Part shown: positions 34,343 to 45,130 of the stretch, in pieces
How positions within the stretch are numbered: the stretch's first letter is position 1
Layout of the letters: each line of letters begins with the position of its first letter
Source of the DNA: Hyposmocoma kahamanoa
Lineage: Eukaryota > Arthropoda > Insecta > Lepidoptera > Cosmopterigidae
Assembly: GCF_003589595.1 (NCBI RefSeq)
Contig: NW_020656077.1
Coordinates: 3,105,217-3,169,216, forward strand
Direction: 5' to 3'
Length of the DNA stretch: 64,000 nt
Made by a program: the position numbers and the translations under genes
The notes under the pieces: generated by a model
Databases searched by the model: none
Told to the model about the DNA's origin: nothing
Seen by the model: the letters and a program-made list of their open reading frames with translations, nothing else

Positions 34343-34990
34343 GGGGTTAAAGTATGAAATTGCCGTTTCGTAATCGTTCTTCATCCTTACTCAAAGTATT
34401 TATCCTCGTTGTCTATACATGTCTGCCATCTAATTGGAAGATCATTTAAACCTTTGCGATAAAACTCTGGGGACCTAGACTCCACAAGCCGTGTGAAGGC
34501 ATTTTAAAATGCTTTCTGGGTAGAAATTTATTTTTCGTGCTTAAAATAGTCCAAATGGTTTCTAACTGCAGGTCTTGTAGTGTTAAAACTGTTTCTCGAG
34601 CAGTTATCACGGAGGTGTGGCGTCATCGTGGAGCAATAATGGTGAAGCTATTTTGCTGCGAGTTTCGTCGTCATTGTTCAAACGCCATTAGGCCATATTG
34701 TGGGTATGCTAACATTAAACCATGCCGCTAATTCCTTGGTAGTTTGGATACGGATCGGCTTCCATTCATTTTTCAAGTCGAAATTTCAAAAATTGTCGAA
34801 AAACGTACAGTGTGTTCGTTAGCCATATCCTCTCCAAACACAGCATTGACAATACAGCAAAACTGCTGCGTTAACAATTGCTCTGATTTTCGCTGTATCC
34901 ATTTTCTCGTTAAAAGCTGAATTTAAAAACAATTAAGAGTCGAACAATCAAACATCGTTTTTAAAATTAAGAATGTTGTAGTTTTCGTGT
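34343..34990 (-). pseudogene. Deleted mariner relic sharing the intact element's terminus
   Basis: It starts with the same 23 bases as the mariner ends at 2351 and 3605, followed on the minus strand by the transposase 3' end. Recognisable are the codons of the RWQQC region, the ACCATTATTGCTCCACGA block of LLLHD, the GCATGGTTTAATGTTAGC block, and the start ATGGATACAGCG at 34902-34891. About residues 100-225 are deleted, stops are present, and the 5' terminal repeat is not found. Coding divergence from the intact copy is high although the terminus is identical. Confidence 0.8.
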
Positions 34991-34999
34991 GAAAAAAGT

Positions 35000-35674
35000 T
35001 TCACACGAACAGTTTAAATAGAAATTACTCCTGTCGTTAACTTCAAGGATACTTAAGATAGTTTATAAGTCAAGTATTTATCTATTAGGTAACTTATAAA
35101 AATTTTTAAGAATGCCAATGATATGAATGAATGATTGAAAGACAATTTAGAAAATGGGGGAACTTATAAAATAAATCATGGCGATACTATATTACTTTAA
35201 ATGATACTAATGTTACTTATATTGAAGTTTACAATGGTGTGTTTTTTTTTATAATATCAAGTGACGGAACAAAGAAATCGTGCACCTGATGGTAAGCTAC
35301 ACAACTATACATAACAGAAATATAGTGGAAAAATATGTGCGGATTAAGCTGTATGAGAAATTCATAAGTTTCCTATCCACCCAATTTATGTGAAAATTTA
35401 GAAAAATATTTATGGGATCTTAAAATTTTGAGGTTACTTTTAAAAAAAACTGTGGCGTTTGTTTGGTAATGGAAGATACTTACACAGAAATTAATCCATT
35501 GCAGTAATTAGTTCCACTTTTGTGACGTAAAAATTAAGTTAAATCTAATTTCAACACATCACAAATAAACAGCTGCTGCTTACTTTTCGCCATTTTAGAT
35601 ATGGCCGATTTCAATAGATAATTTTAGGATTGTCTGAGCAAAAGGAGTTGTACAGAATAACTTCAAAGTGTTTA
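35000..35674. other. Non-coding stretch with a family A scrap
   Basis: A decayed minus-strand family A piece (TATAATATCAAGTGACGG..ATGGTAAGCTACAC) lies at 35250-35330. Otherwise nothing. Confidence 0.55.
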
Positions 35675-35954
35675 CCCTAGAAAGATAACCTACGTCGAAA
35701 CAACGTATTCGATTTTGAAAAATCGGTATAATGCCTTCGTATTAAGCACCAGTGCACCCGCCGTTCCTGCCAACTCAGTCGCCCCACAGAGCTGGCAGAA
35801 GACACTGGTGTCGCTGTGTGTGAGACCCTGCTTATCTAAATAATATACCTATCATACGTCGAAGTGACGTATAAATATTATATATTTTTAATTACAAATT
35901 ACAATTTTTCTACAGGCTATGTTATTACAACAAAATGACGTGATTAGGTTTTGT

Positions 35955-36069
35955 AAAAGATGCAGAAATATCCCGGTTACTACAAGCATTGTGTGACGAA
36001 GAGACCGAATGGTCGGATAGTGACAGAGAAGATGATATTTTACAAGACGACGTACAAAGTGACATCGAA
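35955..36069 (+). pseudogene. piggyBac transposase N-terminal remnant
   Basis: The frame reads AEISRLLQALCDEETEWSDS followed by an acidic D/E-rich stretch with ILQDDVQSD, typical of the acidic N-terminus of piggyBac-like transposases. The context AAGATGCAGAA suggests a lost G after an original ATG. An in-frame stop lies just upstream. The remnant ends at the SINE. Confidence 0.7.
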
Positions 36070-36084
36070 GCTCATGGGCTAAGT

Positions 36085-36400
36085 TCGCTATTTGTATGTC
36101 CCACTACTGTGCACAGGTCTCTAGCGAGGGTTTTGTCCACCCCGACCCAATCAGACAGCCGATCCCATCAAATAGTCCGCCACGTTGGCCAAAGGCGGGT
36201 TGGGACTTCACACGTTTCCTGAAGGTTGTAATTCTTCTTCGACGTGCAGGTTTCATCACGATATTTTCCTTCACCGAAACGCTAAATATAAATTTCAAAT
36301 AAAATTTTGCGCGGAAAAACTCAGAGGTGCGAGCCCGTATTTGAACCCACGGTCTCTGCTTCAGTGGCAGTAGGTCAAACCATTAGGCAACAACGGCTGC
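36085..36400 (-). repeat. tRNA-derived SINE inserted in the piggyBac element
   Basis: The minus-strand head has GCCTAATGGTTTGACC and a B-box-like GGGTTCAAATACGGG. The body carries the GAAGGAAAATATCGTGATGAAA block, a GGCCAA.GGCGG segment and, at the far end, a CTGTGCACAGTAGTGGGAC block. This is a widespread lepidopteran SINE type. Confidence 0.8.
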
Positions 36401-36410
36401 TTTTTTTCAG

Positions 36411-36561
36411 TCTCAATTGGTCTACGAACGATAATAAATTACCTGCGTCAAATAGGAGGAAATGTGCCTTTTGCCTATCAAAAATTAAAACGATCAAGTC
36501 AATGTGCGAGAAATGTAAAAAACTTCATTTGCGCAAAGCTCAAGTCGAACACTTGTCCTAA
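36411..36561 (+). pseudogene. piggyBac transposase C-terminal Cys-rich remnant
   Basis: It ends with RRKCAFCLSKIKTIKSMCEK and ..CKKLHLRK and then a stop. The C-x2-C...C-x2-C pattern matches the zinc-binding domain at the C-terminus of piggyBac transposases. Preceding catalytic residues are missing. Confidence 0.7.
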
Positions 36562-36991
36562 GAGCCTTAGAGGCCAATTTGCTTTTAAATTCTCCATTTT
36601 TAATATAAATTCTATTACACAAAGTTAATTTTTTAACATTCATAGTTATAATTATAAATCCCAAGAAGAGATTTCAATATTTTTTGGTTTTTTAACGTAA
36701 GGAATACATACCTATTTTTGTTATATATAGATTTTTTTAAATTAAAATATCAATAATCTTTAGTCTTTTCTTTTTATACATAGCAGAATGACTGTAATAA
36801 TGATACAGTATCACAGACAAAAAAAAATATATACACAATCAAAATTATGTGTACTTAAACGTTCACACGTTGAATCGACGTTTGGTTATCTTTAAGGTAC
36901 TATAAAATATGGGTATCTTTCTAGGGTTAATAGTATAATTACTATTACTCTAAATAAAATTAATCACGGAAGTAGAGTATCAGTAGACTAA

Positions 36992-37166
36992 GGGTTGTAT
37001 TCTAGAACTCTACTCAATGCTCAAGTCAGGACTTGAGTATGATTCAAAGCACTAGAAATCATACTCAAGTCCTTGCCATTAGGGTCATATTTCCAGTGCT
37101 TGAAATCATACTCAAGTCTGCTCAAATCCTGTCTTGAGCATTAAGTACAGTTCTGGAATACGTCCC
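36992..37166. mobile_element. Harbinger-type MITE, second copy
   Basis: 175 bp, same family as 30820. The ends are GG(G)TTGTATTCTAGAACTCTAC and the complement of GGGACGTATTCCAGAACTGTAC, flanked by TAA at 36989-36991 and 37167-37169. Internal CTCAAGT/ACTTGAG blocks are duplicated relative to the other copy. Confidence 0.85.
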
Positions 37167-37169
37167 TAA

Positions 37170-38480
37170 TTCTGCGTTTGGTTGTGATGGTGGCAAAGAG
37201 AATGTAGTCATTGTTTGTTAGCCACGAAATCAGTGTTGCCAGTTACAGTTACATTTTTGTTGCCAAAGTTACATTTTACAAAATCGTTTTCTGATAAATA
37301 AAATTGTAACTGTATAAGATATACAAACGACTAAATCCTAAAAACAAAAAAGTAAGTATGCTCAAGACAAATTTAAGCTAAAACCAGTAATTGATTGATT
37401 TCTTTATGTTTTCGCCAACTGTGAGTTACTTTTTATTGTCTATTGTGGGTGCGTTCGTAAACTGTTTAAGATTTATTATAACAAATAATATATTATAAAT
37501 TATAAATTTAATAAAAAATTGAATTTAGAAATCACAACGTCCTCGAAAGTTATGAAAATTGCGTTATCAACAAGTTACATATCACGCGAGAATGTGAAAA
37601 GTTACGAAAATTTTAAGAAATGTAACCGTTTGGCAACATTGCATTACTCTTGTGATTAACTGAAAATGGACTATGGTAGCAATTCTATAGAATATCTATA
37701 AAATGATTATGTTACGAATTAAGTCTTGTAATAGAAGATGAGATGATGAGATAGTGTATTTTATCTTAAGTAGGAATTATGACGTATTAAAATTATTCTT
37801 AAAACATGCTTTTTGTAGAGTTGCACTTTAACTATTCCAGTGGCTCTTAAGTGGGATTTAAGAAAAACTCTGTTAGATTTCTACACTGGAAAAAACCTTC
37901 ATAATATCTAGTTTTAGACAACCATTACATTCAGTTTAGATCAATTGGTATGGAGCTTTACTGAGTTTGCTACTTGGTGTAAGATATGAACAAACCATTT
38001 TCTATTATACTTATACTATCAATAGTTAAAGTAAAATAAAAACGAATAATAATGGTACGACGCGCCCCGCCCGCTCCGGCTATTACGACGCCAGATATCA
38101 GTAGGAATGGACGTATTGCACTCGTGCGTTAACTAATTAAACTTTGTTTTGTTGATAGCAATGTGTACGTCACACAAACAAATGCCAATCTCAAGATTGT
38201 CGCACATCTTCGGTCGCATCGTTATACGTTTCGCCCTTGAGCGGGTTCCAAACAACAATGAGATGGTCACCTAAATAAGTAAATATTTCAAACTTATACA
38301 ATATCAAAATAAAACATGTTAGCCTTTTTTTATAGGTTCGCCTAAAAGTTCGTCAGGTCTTTACCGCAGACTTTAAACAAAAAAGAACTTTTTCTATTAA
38401 AATGTATGCTATATACTATATTTTCATGGTCATTTTAAAAATACGAGAAATATTTTAATACCCAATTTTAGAAAGGCGCA
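37170..38480. other. Non-coding stretch
   Basis: No gene. A small GC-rich patch (CGACGCGCCCCGCCCGCTCC) lies at 38058. Confidence 0.5.
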
Positions 38481-38489
38481 GAACAAAAA

Positions 38490-38800
38490 GATCCAGAACT
38501 TGTGAATTGCAAAGGTATCATATTTCATCATGATAACACCAAACCACACACATTTTTACAAAGCCGTCAAAAACTATGGCGGTTGGGTTGGAATGTGTTA
38601 TCTCATCTACATCATCACCCGACATAGCGCCTTCAGATTTTTAATTTTTTCGGTCTTTACAAAATTCTATGAATGTATACGACTTTTATAACGAAGAGAT
38701 TAGCGCCACTTATACACTGTATTTTATTTTGTAAGTAAAACAGATTTTTTTATGAAACGGGATTTCGAATATTACCCGAAAGATGGCAAAAAATTCTAAA
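38490..38800 (+). pseudogene. Mariner transposase relic, different subfamily
   Basis: The frame reads KDPELVNCKGIIFHHDN, then KPHTFLQSRQKLWRLGWNV.. and, after a frameshift, IAPSDF-like and LQNS sequence. The HHDN.(R/K)PHT, LGW.VL and APSD pieces mark the second half of a mariner catalytic domain of the mauritiana/irritans type. That makes it unrelated at close range to the copies at 2.3 and 34.3 kb. It is heavily decayed, with no ends recognised. Confidence 0.7.
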
Positions 38801-38929
38801 ACAAGTATATTATATAGTAGATATAATTTTACATCTCGACCTCCGTACTACAAAAACTAATAGTTGACAGTACATTAATGGCGAATTTGAATTCTACTTA
38901 CTAGGCAACATTCTTTAATTTCCTCTGAA

Positions 38930-39130
38930 TAATACAACCACGCGGACGCCGCCCGGCCGTCGCGTAGGCCAAATTCAAGCTAGTCTCGCCCGCGCGGTCG
39001 GGACGCTCATTTAAATTAAAACGTAAAACCTAAATATATAGAGCGTTCTTTGCCATGACAGTTAGACGTACGCGGTTGCTACGCGGCGGCAACGCAGCGT
39101 GAGTGCGATAAAATTCGAGTCGAATAAATG
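38930..39130. promoter_or_regulatory. CpG-rich patch, promoter candidate only
   Basis: GCGGACGCCGCCCGGCCGTCGCG and CGCCCGCGCGGTCGGGACG-like CpG clusters stand out from AT-rich flanks. No gene start was recognised nearby. Confidence 0.25.
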
Positions 39131-39199
39131 CGCCTAATAATCTTAAAGGAAACCTCCTATTTTTAATTGTAAGAAATAAGGCATTTTTTATTATTGAGG

Positions 39200-39820
39200 T
39201 GGCTACGACCCGAGAAGACCATATTTTTACTAGTATAAAATTATTTAACATGCTTTTTACATACACATATTTATAGTACACGTTTGTATCACAGTTTATC
39301 GCCTCTTCGTGTGTGGATCATTGAATAACTCTACATTTTAGGTAGGTACTACCCACATGGTGTGCAATTGTCCTACATACTTCTATCAGGGCTTTACAGT
39401 GTGTAACAAAAAGGACTGACCTAGCTTTTGTCTGTAATTGTATTAACAAAATACTATTTCAGCGAATACAAAAGCATTATAAACAAACATCATAATATAT
39501 GGTTAATAACATATTTTTTGCTTAATGCAACTTAAGTAAGACTACCTTTATAGCTACCAGCGACAGGAAAGAGATGTCACTTTAACGAAATTATTCCGCT
39601 AGTTTGTTATGGTTATTAACAAACTAGTGGAGTAATTTAACACTAAGAAAAATTCCTTTTATCCGCTTTTGTGCTTAAACTTTCAAGCCCTTTCTTTCTT
39701 CTTACTACATTTTGTAGAATCAAGGGGGATAAATATATAATAATAAAATATATATAATAATAAATAAATATATATAACAATAAAAAGCGGGATAACAGCA
39801 CTGTTATTAACGGTTTATTA
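39200..39820. other. Non-coding stretch
   Basis: AT-rich. It holds a TATATAATAATAAA-type low-complexity run at 39735-39785 and a scrap of the SINE tail (AACAAACTAGTGGAGTAATTT) near 39608. Confidence 0.5.
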
Positions 39821-40192
39821 CACTGAGCACATAACGTAGCTAGACTAACAAAGTACGCTTACTTAGACTAACAAAGTACGCTTACTTAGACTAATAAACT
39901 ACGCAAAGCGTAGTCATTAAAGCACGTCAGAGACATCGAGACACTATACAATATTTTGCAATATCACTTTACTTAACGTAGCACTGAGCACATAACGTAG
40001 CTAGACTAACAAAGTACGCTTACTTAGACTAACAAAGTACGCTTACTTAGACTAATAAACTACGCAAAGCGTAGTCATTAAAGCACGTCAGAGACATCGA
40101 GACACTATACAATATTTTGCAATATCACTTTACTTANNNNNNNNNNAGAGACATCGAGACACTATACAATATTTTGCAATATCACTTTACTT
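39821..40192. repeat. 161-bp tandem repeat with nested 24-bp repeat
   Basis: Two units start at 39821 and 39982, essentially identical. A third, partial unit follows the gap, ending near 40192. Each unit contains two exact copies of ACTAACAAAGTACGCTTACTTAG and a diverged third, then a perfect ACTACGC/GCGTAGT hairpin with an AAA loop. Confidence 0.9.
40137..40146. other. Assembly gap, 10 N, inside the tandem repeat
   Basis: Ten Ns lie at the junction of unit two and a partial unit three, so the copy number is probably wrong. Confidence 1.
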
Positions 40193-41540
40193 ACAATTCA
40201 ATGGACAGTGATACTTAATAATCGCACTGTATCTTACTATACGTCACTTTATCTTAAAATAAGAACGTTGCGAATAATACGTGGAGCGTTGATAAAACTT
40301 TAAGCTCAACCATCTACCGACTAATAGGATTACGAAGAACTATTAACAGGAGTGCTATAGCTGGCAATTTATCCACTAGACTGTATAAAATGTGATAAGG
40401 GGGAATAAAGTGCTTGTGAGTTCTTAAGTGATCTGTTTTTCACGCATTACATCCGCGTATTCGCGATTGCGAGACGATTTTCCTCGGTGTTTGTTCCCGG
40501 TGCCCTTGGCTACGCAATTTGCCACCGCGCCATTGCTTTCATTTTCATAAGTTTTACTTCTATAGTCCCATATCTAACTTACCACTATCTCATGTAATTC
40601 AAGCGCTGGATAGTGACTAGTCAACTTTTCGAACTCCTTACGTTAAATTATAGTCTCGATCTGTTTCGTTTTATTTAAATCAGATAAAAATATGAGTAGA
40701 CTGACCTCAATTTCGACTTACTAAGTACTCAAGTTATATTGGGATATATATGATTTACATTGCGTACATGCATGCATATGTATATATATATATTTGTTAC
40801 ATAATAATTTTATTTGCTGTGACCACTTTCTAAGTGCTCGTTGTTTAGTCATTATGTTATTATAAGCGAAAACCTTTAATTGGCTGTAATGTATTTGTTG
40901 ATGTTTTTAATTTGTTGTTAAGCTGTTGGTTTTCCACGAATAAATAAATAAATAAATGTCGCCTGTTATAGATTGACTTATTCTGTTGTACTGAAATTAC
41001 AGTTCCGTATTTTTACTGTAATTTTAATGTGCAATGAAGAATATTTATTTCGTTCATTGTATGTTAGCGTTTTCGATAAATGTTATCGGTATAAAAGCTA
41101 TACGGAAACCATTATTTAGGTTTATGAAATACCAAGATATCCTTGAATTACAGAATCCCCGCGGGGCGGTAAACACGACACCGACATTTTCTCTTTTCAT
41201 GTTACTCACGCCGCCACCCTCTTCTAACAGGATTACGTTATAAAAATATTTACAAAAATTAAAACATGTAATTTTTTTAGCCTCTCCTTCGCCGGCGCGG
41301 CGTAATGTGACAGGAAATATTTCTCTTGTTAATGGGGTATTCGCCTAAAATTTATTTCTTGATTCAATTAATGCATCTCATGATCGTGCTGGAAGTGCAT
41401 CCGAAGTTCTATTTTCCATCAGAAACGTCATAGATATTATTGGTTAAAGTTGGTGGTGTCGAGATTCTTTATTTCTTTCACACTGACTGTTCAATATGAG
41501 ACTTCAAAATAAACTGGCATCACCTAGCTCGAAAAATTTA
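40193..41540. other. Non-coding stretch, nothing recognised
   Basis: AT-rich, with TATA and AATA microsatellites near 40785 and 40940. Confidence 0.55.
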
Positions 41541-41544
41541 GTAG

Positions 41545-41830
41545 CAGTGAGCTTCTTGTGAAAGAGTTCGTCCTAGGAAGTATTGCCACCTTACCTATTT
41601 CTGCCGCAAAGCAGTAATGTAAGCATTAATGCGTTCCGGTTTTGAAGGGTGGGGGTGCTGGTGAAATTACAGGCACATGGGACTTGTCAACATATGTCTC
41701 AGGGTGATGGGCGCAGTAGCACTGCCCTCCCGACTCGGACGAATCCATTGCAACTGTTAGAGACAGGTGTGTCGCTTCCCACCAGGCCCACGACTTGTTC
41801 GTCTCGTCCCTTGATATTACAAAAACAATT
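41545..41830 (+). repeat. Family A repeat, longest copy
   Basis: It runs from GAGCTTCTTGTGAAAGAGTTC through AAGCAGTAATGTAAGCATTA, TACAGGCACATGGGACTTGT and TGTGTCGCTTCCCACCAGG to CTTGATATTACAAAAAC. Useful as the local reference for the family. Confidence 0.85.
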
Positions 41831-41994
41831 ACAAATGTACAAACGAAGTAAGACCTTTGTAATGGCTTCTATTTGTGACTGAATTTATTTATATTAATTA
41901 ATATATATTAACACACGAGAACAATGAATCTGTTTACTTTTGTCGATCATCAAATCATTTTGAAACTTTCACATAACGCTATTAGCGCCGTTAG

Positions 41995-42170
41995 ACTGCC
42001 TCTGTGGCCGAACGGTTACTATCCCGGTTTGCCACTGAGGTCTGTAAAAATAATTGTGTGGCCTACATTTATTTCTCTCGTGATTTGGGTGTAGTTTGTG
42101 GTGTTCTATGTGTGTGTCCATGGCACCCGCGACACAGGGTTTTTCTAGTGCGAGGCTATGAGTGAGTAGG
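41995..42170 (+). repeat. tRNA-derived SINE (family B), B-box lost
   Basis: A-box TGGCCGAACGGTTAC is present. The sequence then jumps to ATAATTGTGTGGCCTACATTT and continues to GCACCCGCGACACAGGG. Confidence 0.8.
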
Positions 42171-42172
42171 TT

Positions 42173-42352
42173 ATCTATCTTTGTGATTTAAAGCTCTGAG
42201 TGGCACTATCCATAACATAACAGACGTTATGGACAGTCATATACAGACATACACTATCCATAACATAACAGATGGTATAGACAGGCGTGTCGCATGCCAT
42301 TTATTCGACAGATTTATTCATCCCGTCACCTGACATCATAAAAAAAACTGTT
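42173..42352 (+). repeat. Family A repeat with 48-bp internal duplication
   Basis: TTAAAGCTCTGAGTGGCACT begins it. CACTATCCATAACATAACAG occurs twice (42204 and 42252), followed by the GACAGGCGTGTCGC and CATCCCGTCACCTGA blocks. Confidence 0.75.
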
Positions 42353-44680
42353 TCTTCGATCATAACAGTATTTTTGTATTCTATACAGTCAAATACAAAA
42401 ATTTGGCTGAAAATATGCGTCCAAAAGTGGATTGTTCTCTCCCTTCAAAAATATTAAGAATTATTTGATTTTAACCACCTTAGTAGGTACCTGTTTCTAA
42501 ACTTTAATTGTTATTATGATCTCTTTTTATTAGCACTGTTACGTTACTGTTAGTGACGTTAAGGGTTTTGTTTAATTTAAATATTACAGCTGTTTTTTCT
42601 CGGGGGGTACGACTAACGCAACCTTACTCTACATAAGTAACGTTCTTTTTTGCTGTCTTAGACTGGATTATTTAATTTCATTTAACTTTGTTTAATATTT
42701 ATTTTTGTTTTTATTATGAGTATTTTACGTCCATTGTCAGTAATTATTTTAGTGGATACCTGTAATTGGCCTATCCAAACAGTGCTAAACGTATTTTAAG
42801 GCTAATATTGTAGTGTGGGTTGTTCTTATACTAAATGAAATAAAAAAATGTAAGGGGAAGATTTAAGGCCCCAGTCCTCTATCCACGTCCTAAACGGGAT
42901 ACTGAAGCACTTAATCGATACTAGTGCCTGATTATCACAAGGCGTATTAATAAAATATAGCATTAGGTATATATAACAGTATATATAACAGTAGGTGTAT
43001 TAATAACATTATAATATCTATTTTGAACGTTATTATAATATCAGAGTCACACGGCTTTCCGAAGATGTACATATAACATAAGAAGGGTGTGAAAAGTTTT
43101 TGTCAAAGTAAGCAGAGGGCGAGTAGTTAAGGCTTTAATAATACATCGCTGCTAACAAAAGACGAAACTTGAACCATTGACAATACTTGTTTGCTGGATA
43201 TCCTTTTGTGTGTCGAAATTATATCCACATCTATTATAGAAAAAAATCTGGTCCTTGAGAGGTTATACAAAATAAGAATTGTTTTTAAAATGTTTCACTT
43301 AGCGGTATTCTTTATAAAAACAACTAAAGCTTTATTGCACAGATAAAATAACTCGAATAACTTGCCTGGACACCACGCATACTGGAAGGAAACATCAAGC
43401 AAAATACGACAAAATTATATTTTTATTTAACTAAACTCTCACCGGTAAAAGTGCATGCATGATGATGTACGATTAACGTGAAATGTTATGTTACAGCACA
43501 AATAGGACACGTTATTCAAATGGCTGTAAATGTACCTAATACGTGCTTCCGTGCAAATACAAACACATACAAACCAAGTACGTAAATATACGTATTTGAA
43601 TACATATTTAATACATTTGAACAAATTGATATATAAAGGCATAACATTTTTAGTTACAGTAAAAAATATGTTAAGCTACGGGGAATCGGAAACTATTTGT
43701 TCGAAGTTCTTTACTTCATAAACCATACAATGACGCTCCATTGTTCGAGGCGTCAATATACTTCGTAAGTGGTGCCCCATTAAAAATAAATAGACAAAAT
43801 TGTGTTTGGGAAATTTTTAGGGAGTTCAAAAGTATTGGAATTTGTTACCAAAAGGCATTCATTTGATGTTAAGTTGAAAGAATTTATTTTGGAATTTAAA
43901 ATATAATTTTGGTATATATAAATATACATAAATAATGATTACATACATCATTTTCGAAGTTCAATTAATCCTGAGGCGGACAGGCAATAAAAACAAAAGA
44001 AGATTAAAATTATGTCCTCCACTTATTATCGGGATCTGTAACTGCCACTTAATTAAAGCTTAATCGAAGGTCCTGAAGTCTATTGAAGGGGGAAGCGAAT
44101 TACATTGTACATTGTTAATGAAGTTTTCACCTCGACCGGACTTCAATATCTTATTTGATAATAATTTTTTTAGGGAATAATTTTCTCTGGCTCTTGGCCA
44201 TCAATTTGTTACATTTGATCGTACTCCCTTAAGAAAGGTTTGAGCTCCCATTGACAACTACGTGAATGACGAATCGATAATTGCAAATCGACATTAACGT
44301 TTAATAAATAGTGTAGACACGAGCGCATGTTGCAAGTATTCTGAAGCTACCGACCTACCGTGTTGTAGATTGCATAGTATTCGGTTCAGAATCAGTTGAG
44401 GTTGTAACGCAACTTGACGATGGGCGGTGTTCTCCCGAGCAGTGCGAGTTCACCAAGGCATTATTAAATTATCTTGCACCCTCTAAACAATTAATCGAAA
44501 TGTTTAGTCTCGGTTTAATTATCTTCAAGTCGAGTTCATCAAATCGACAGCCAACCCACAAACCATTTAGCACTCCTCTCTAAATTTAATCGCTACGTTC
44601 CAAGTCATCGAAAAGTTAGCCTTTTAACTCGATAAAGCGTGAAATGTAATTTGGTTAAACCGACTTTTGCATTGTTGCAG
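42353..44680. other. Probable intron, nothing recognised
   Basis: AT-rich sequence upstream of the receptor tail exon. No transmembrane exon was found here. Confidence 0.5.
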
Positions 44681-44765
44681 AGCATTTCTAAGGATCTTGT
44701 GCGCTTGTTGCCCTCGTGCTCTTCGCCGCAAGTACCAACCACAACTTCGCTTCAAGCAATCGCAG
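44681..44765 (+). CDS. GPCR cytoplasmic-tail exon (possibly an octopamine receptor)
   Basis: An 85-bp exon bounded by a good acceptor (TTTTGCATTGTTGCAG) and the donor GTAAGT. Entered in phase 2, it encodes AFLRILCACCPRALRRKYQP, then QLRFKQSQ, and leaves in phase 0. The amphipathic start, cysteine pair and basic run fit helix 8 and the palmitoylated tail of a rhodopsin-family (class A) amine receptor. The next exon joins in frame and ends the protein. It would sit at the cytoplasmic face of the plasma membrane. No transmembrane exon was found in the window, so the body of the gene probably lies to the left across a large intron. An alpha-type octopamine receptor (Oamb-like) is a guess from memory of tail features. 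Confidence 0.55.
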
Positions 44766-45040
44766 GTAAGTGAAGTTAATAGAGTTCTAGTTTTAATACA
44801 AAAAGATTATATGCATAAACTCGATTAAATAAATTCATAATAGAAGTTTTAATTAAATTACGAGTAAATTTCATACGGTGTTATACCAAATGAGTCATAA
44901 CGGCAAATTGCAGACATATTAACATACGTACAATATGTAACCAAACATTGTACATACGCTGAAGGAAAGACCAGGACAAACGCAAGAGTCCAAGACTACC
45001 GACTGTTTATAGTATTGTAAATAATTATTTTTCGTTTCAG

Positions 45041-45130
45041 TTTCGCACCACACGCCGCTACTTTAGCTCGAGCGAGTTGGTGGGCATACAGTCCATCCGT
45101 CAAAATTCCTGCGAGCAAACTTACATTTAA
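45041..45130 (+). CDS. GPCR terminal coding exon with stop
   Basis: It follows TTTTTCGTTTCAG and joins the 44681 exon in frame. It encodes FRTTRRYFSSSELVGIQSIR, then QNSCEQTYI and TAA at 45128. The short tail is Ser/Thr- and Arg-rich and ends in a Q-T-Y-I motif that could bind a PDZ protein. The frame, splice sites and protein-like composition in an AT-rich setting support a real exon. The identity is as uncertain as for its partner. The intron between the two is 275 bp. Confidence 0.55.
   Translation, partial: FRTTRRYFSSSELVGIQSIRQNSCEQTYI

Larger units (their letters stand above)
35675..36926 (+). mobile_element. piggyBac-family element, deleted and SINE-bearing
   Basis: Both ends are the 13-base piggyBac terminal repeat CCCTAGAAAGATA, perfect on each side. 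TTAA follows the right end (36927-36930) and TTTA, one change from TTAA, precedes the left. A subterminal ACGTCGA.ACAACGT-like repeat is also inverted. The interior keeps only the transposase's N-terminal and C-terminal ends around a SINE. The catalytic DDD region is gone, so the copy is non-autonomous, but its ends look usable by a related transposase. Confidence 0.9.

Noticed and set aside
38930..39130. Annotated promoter of a gene
   Set aside because: CpG richness alone, with no transcript start motif or downstream exon that I could identify.
39821..40192. CRISPR array
   Set aside because: The units are contiguous 161-bp tandem repeats without unique spacers, in a eukaryotic setting.
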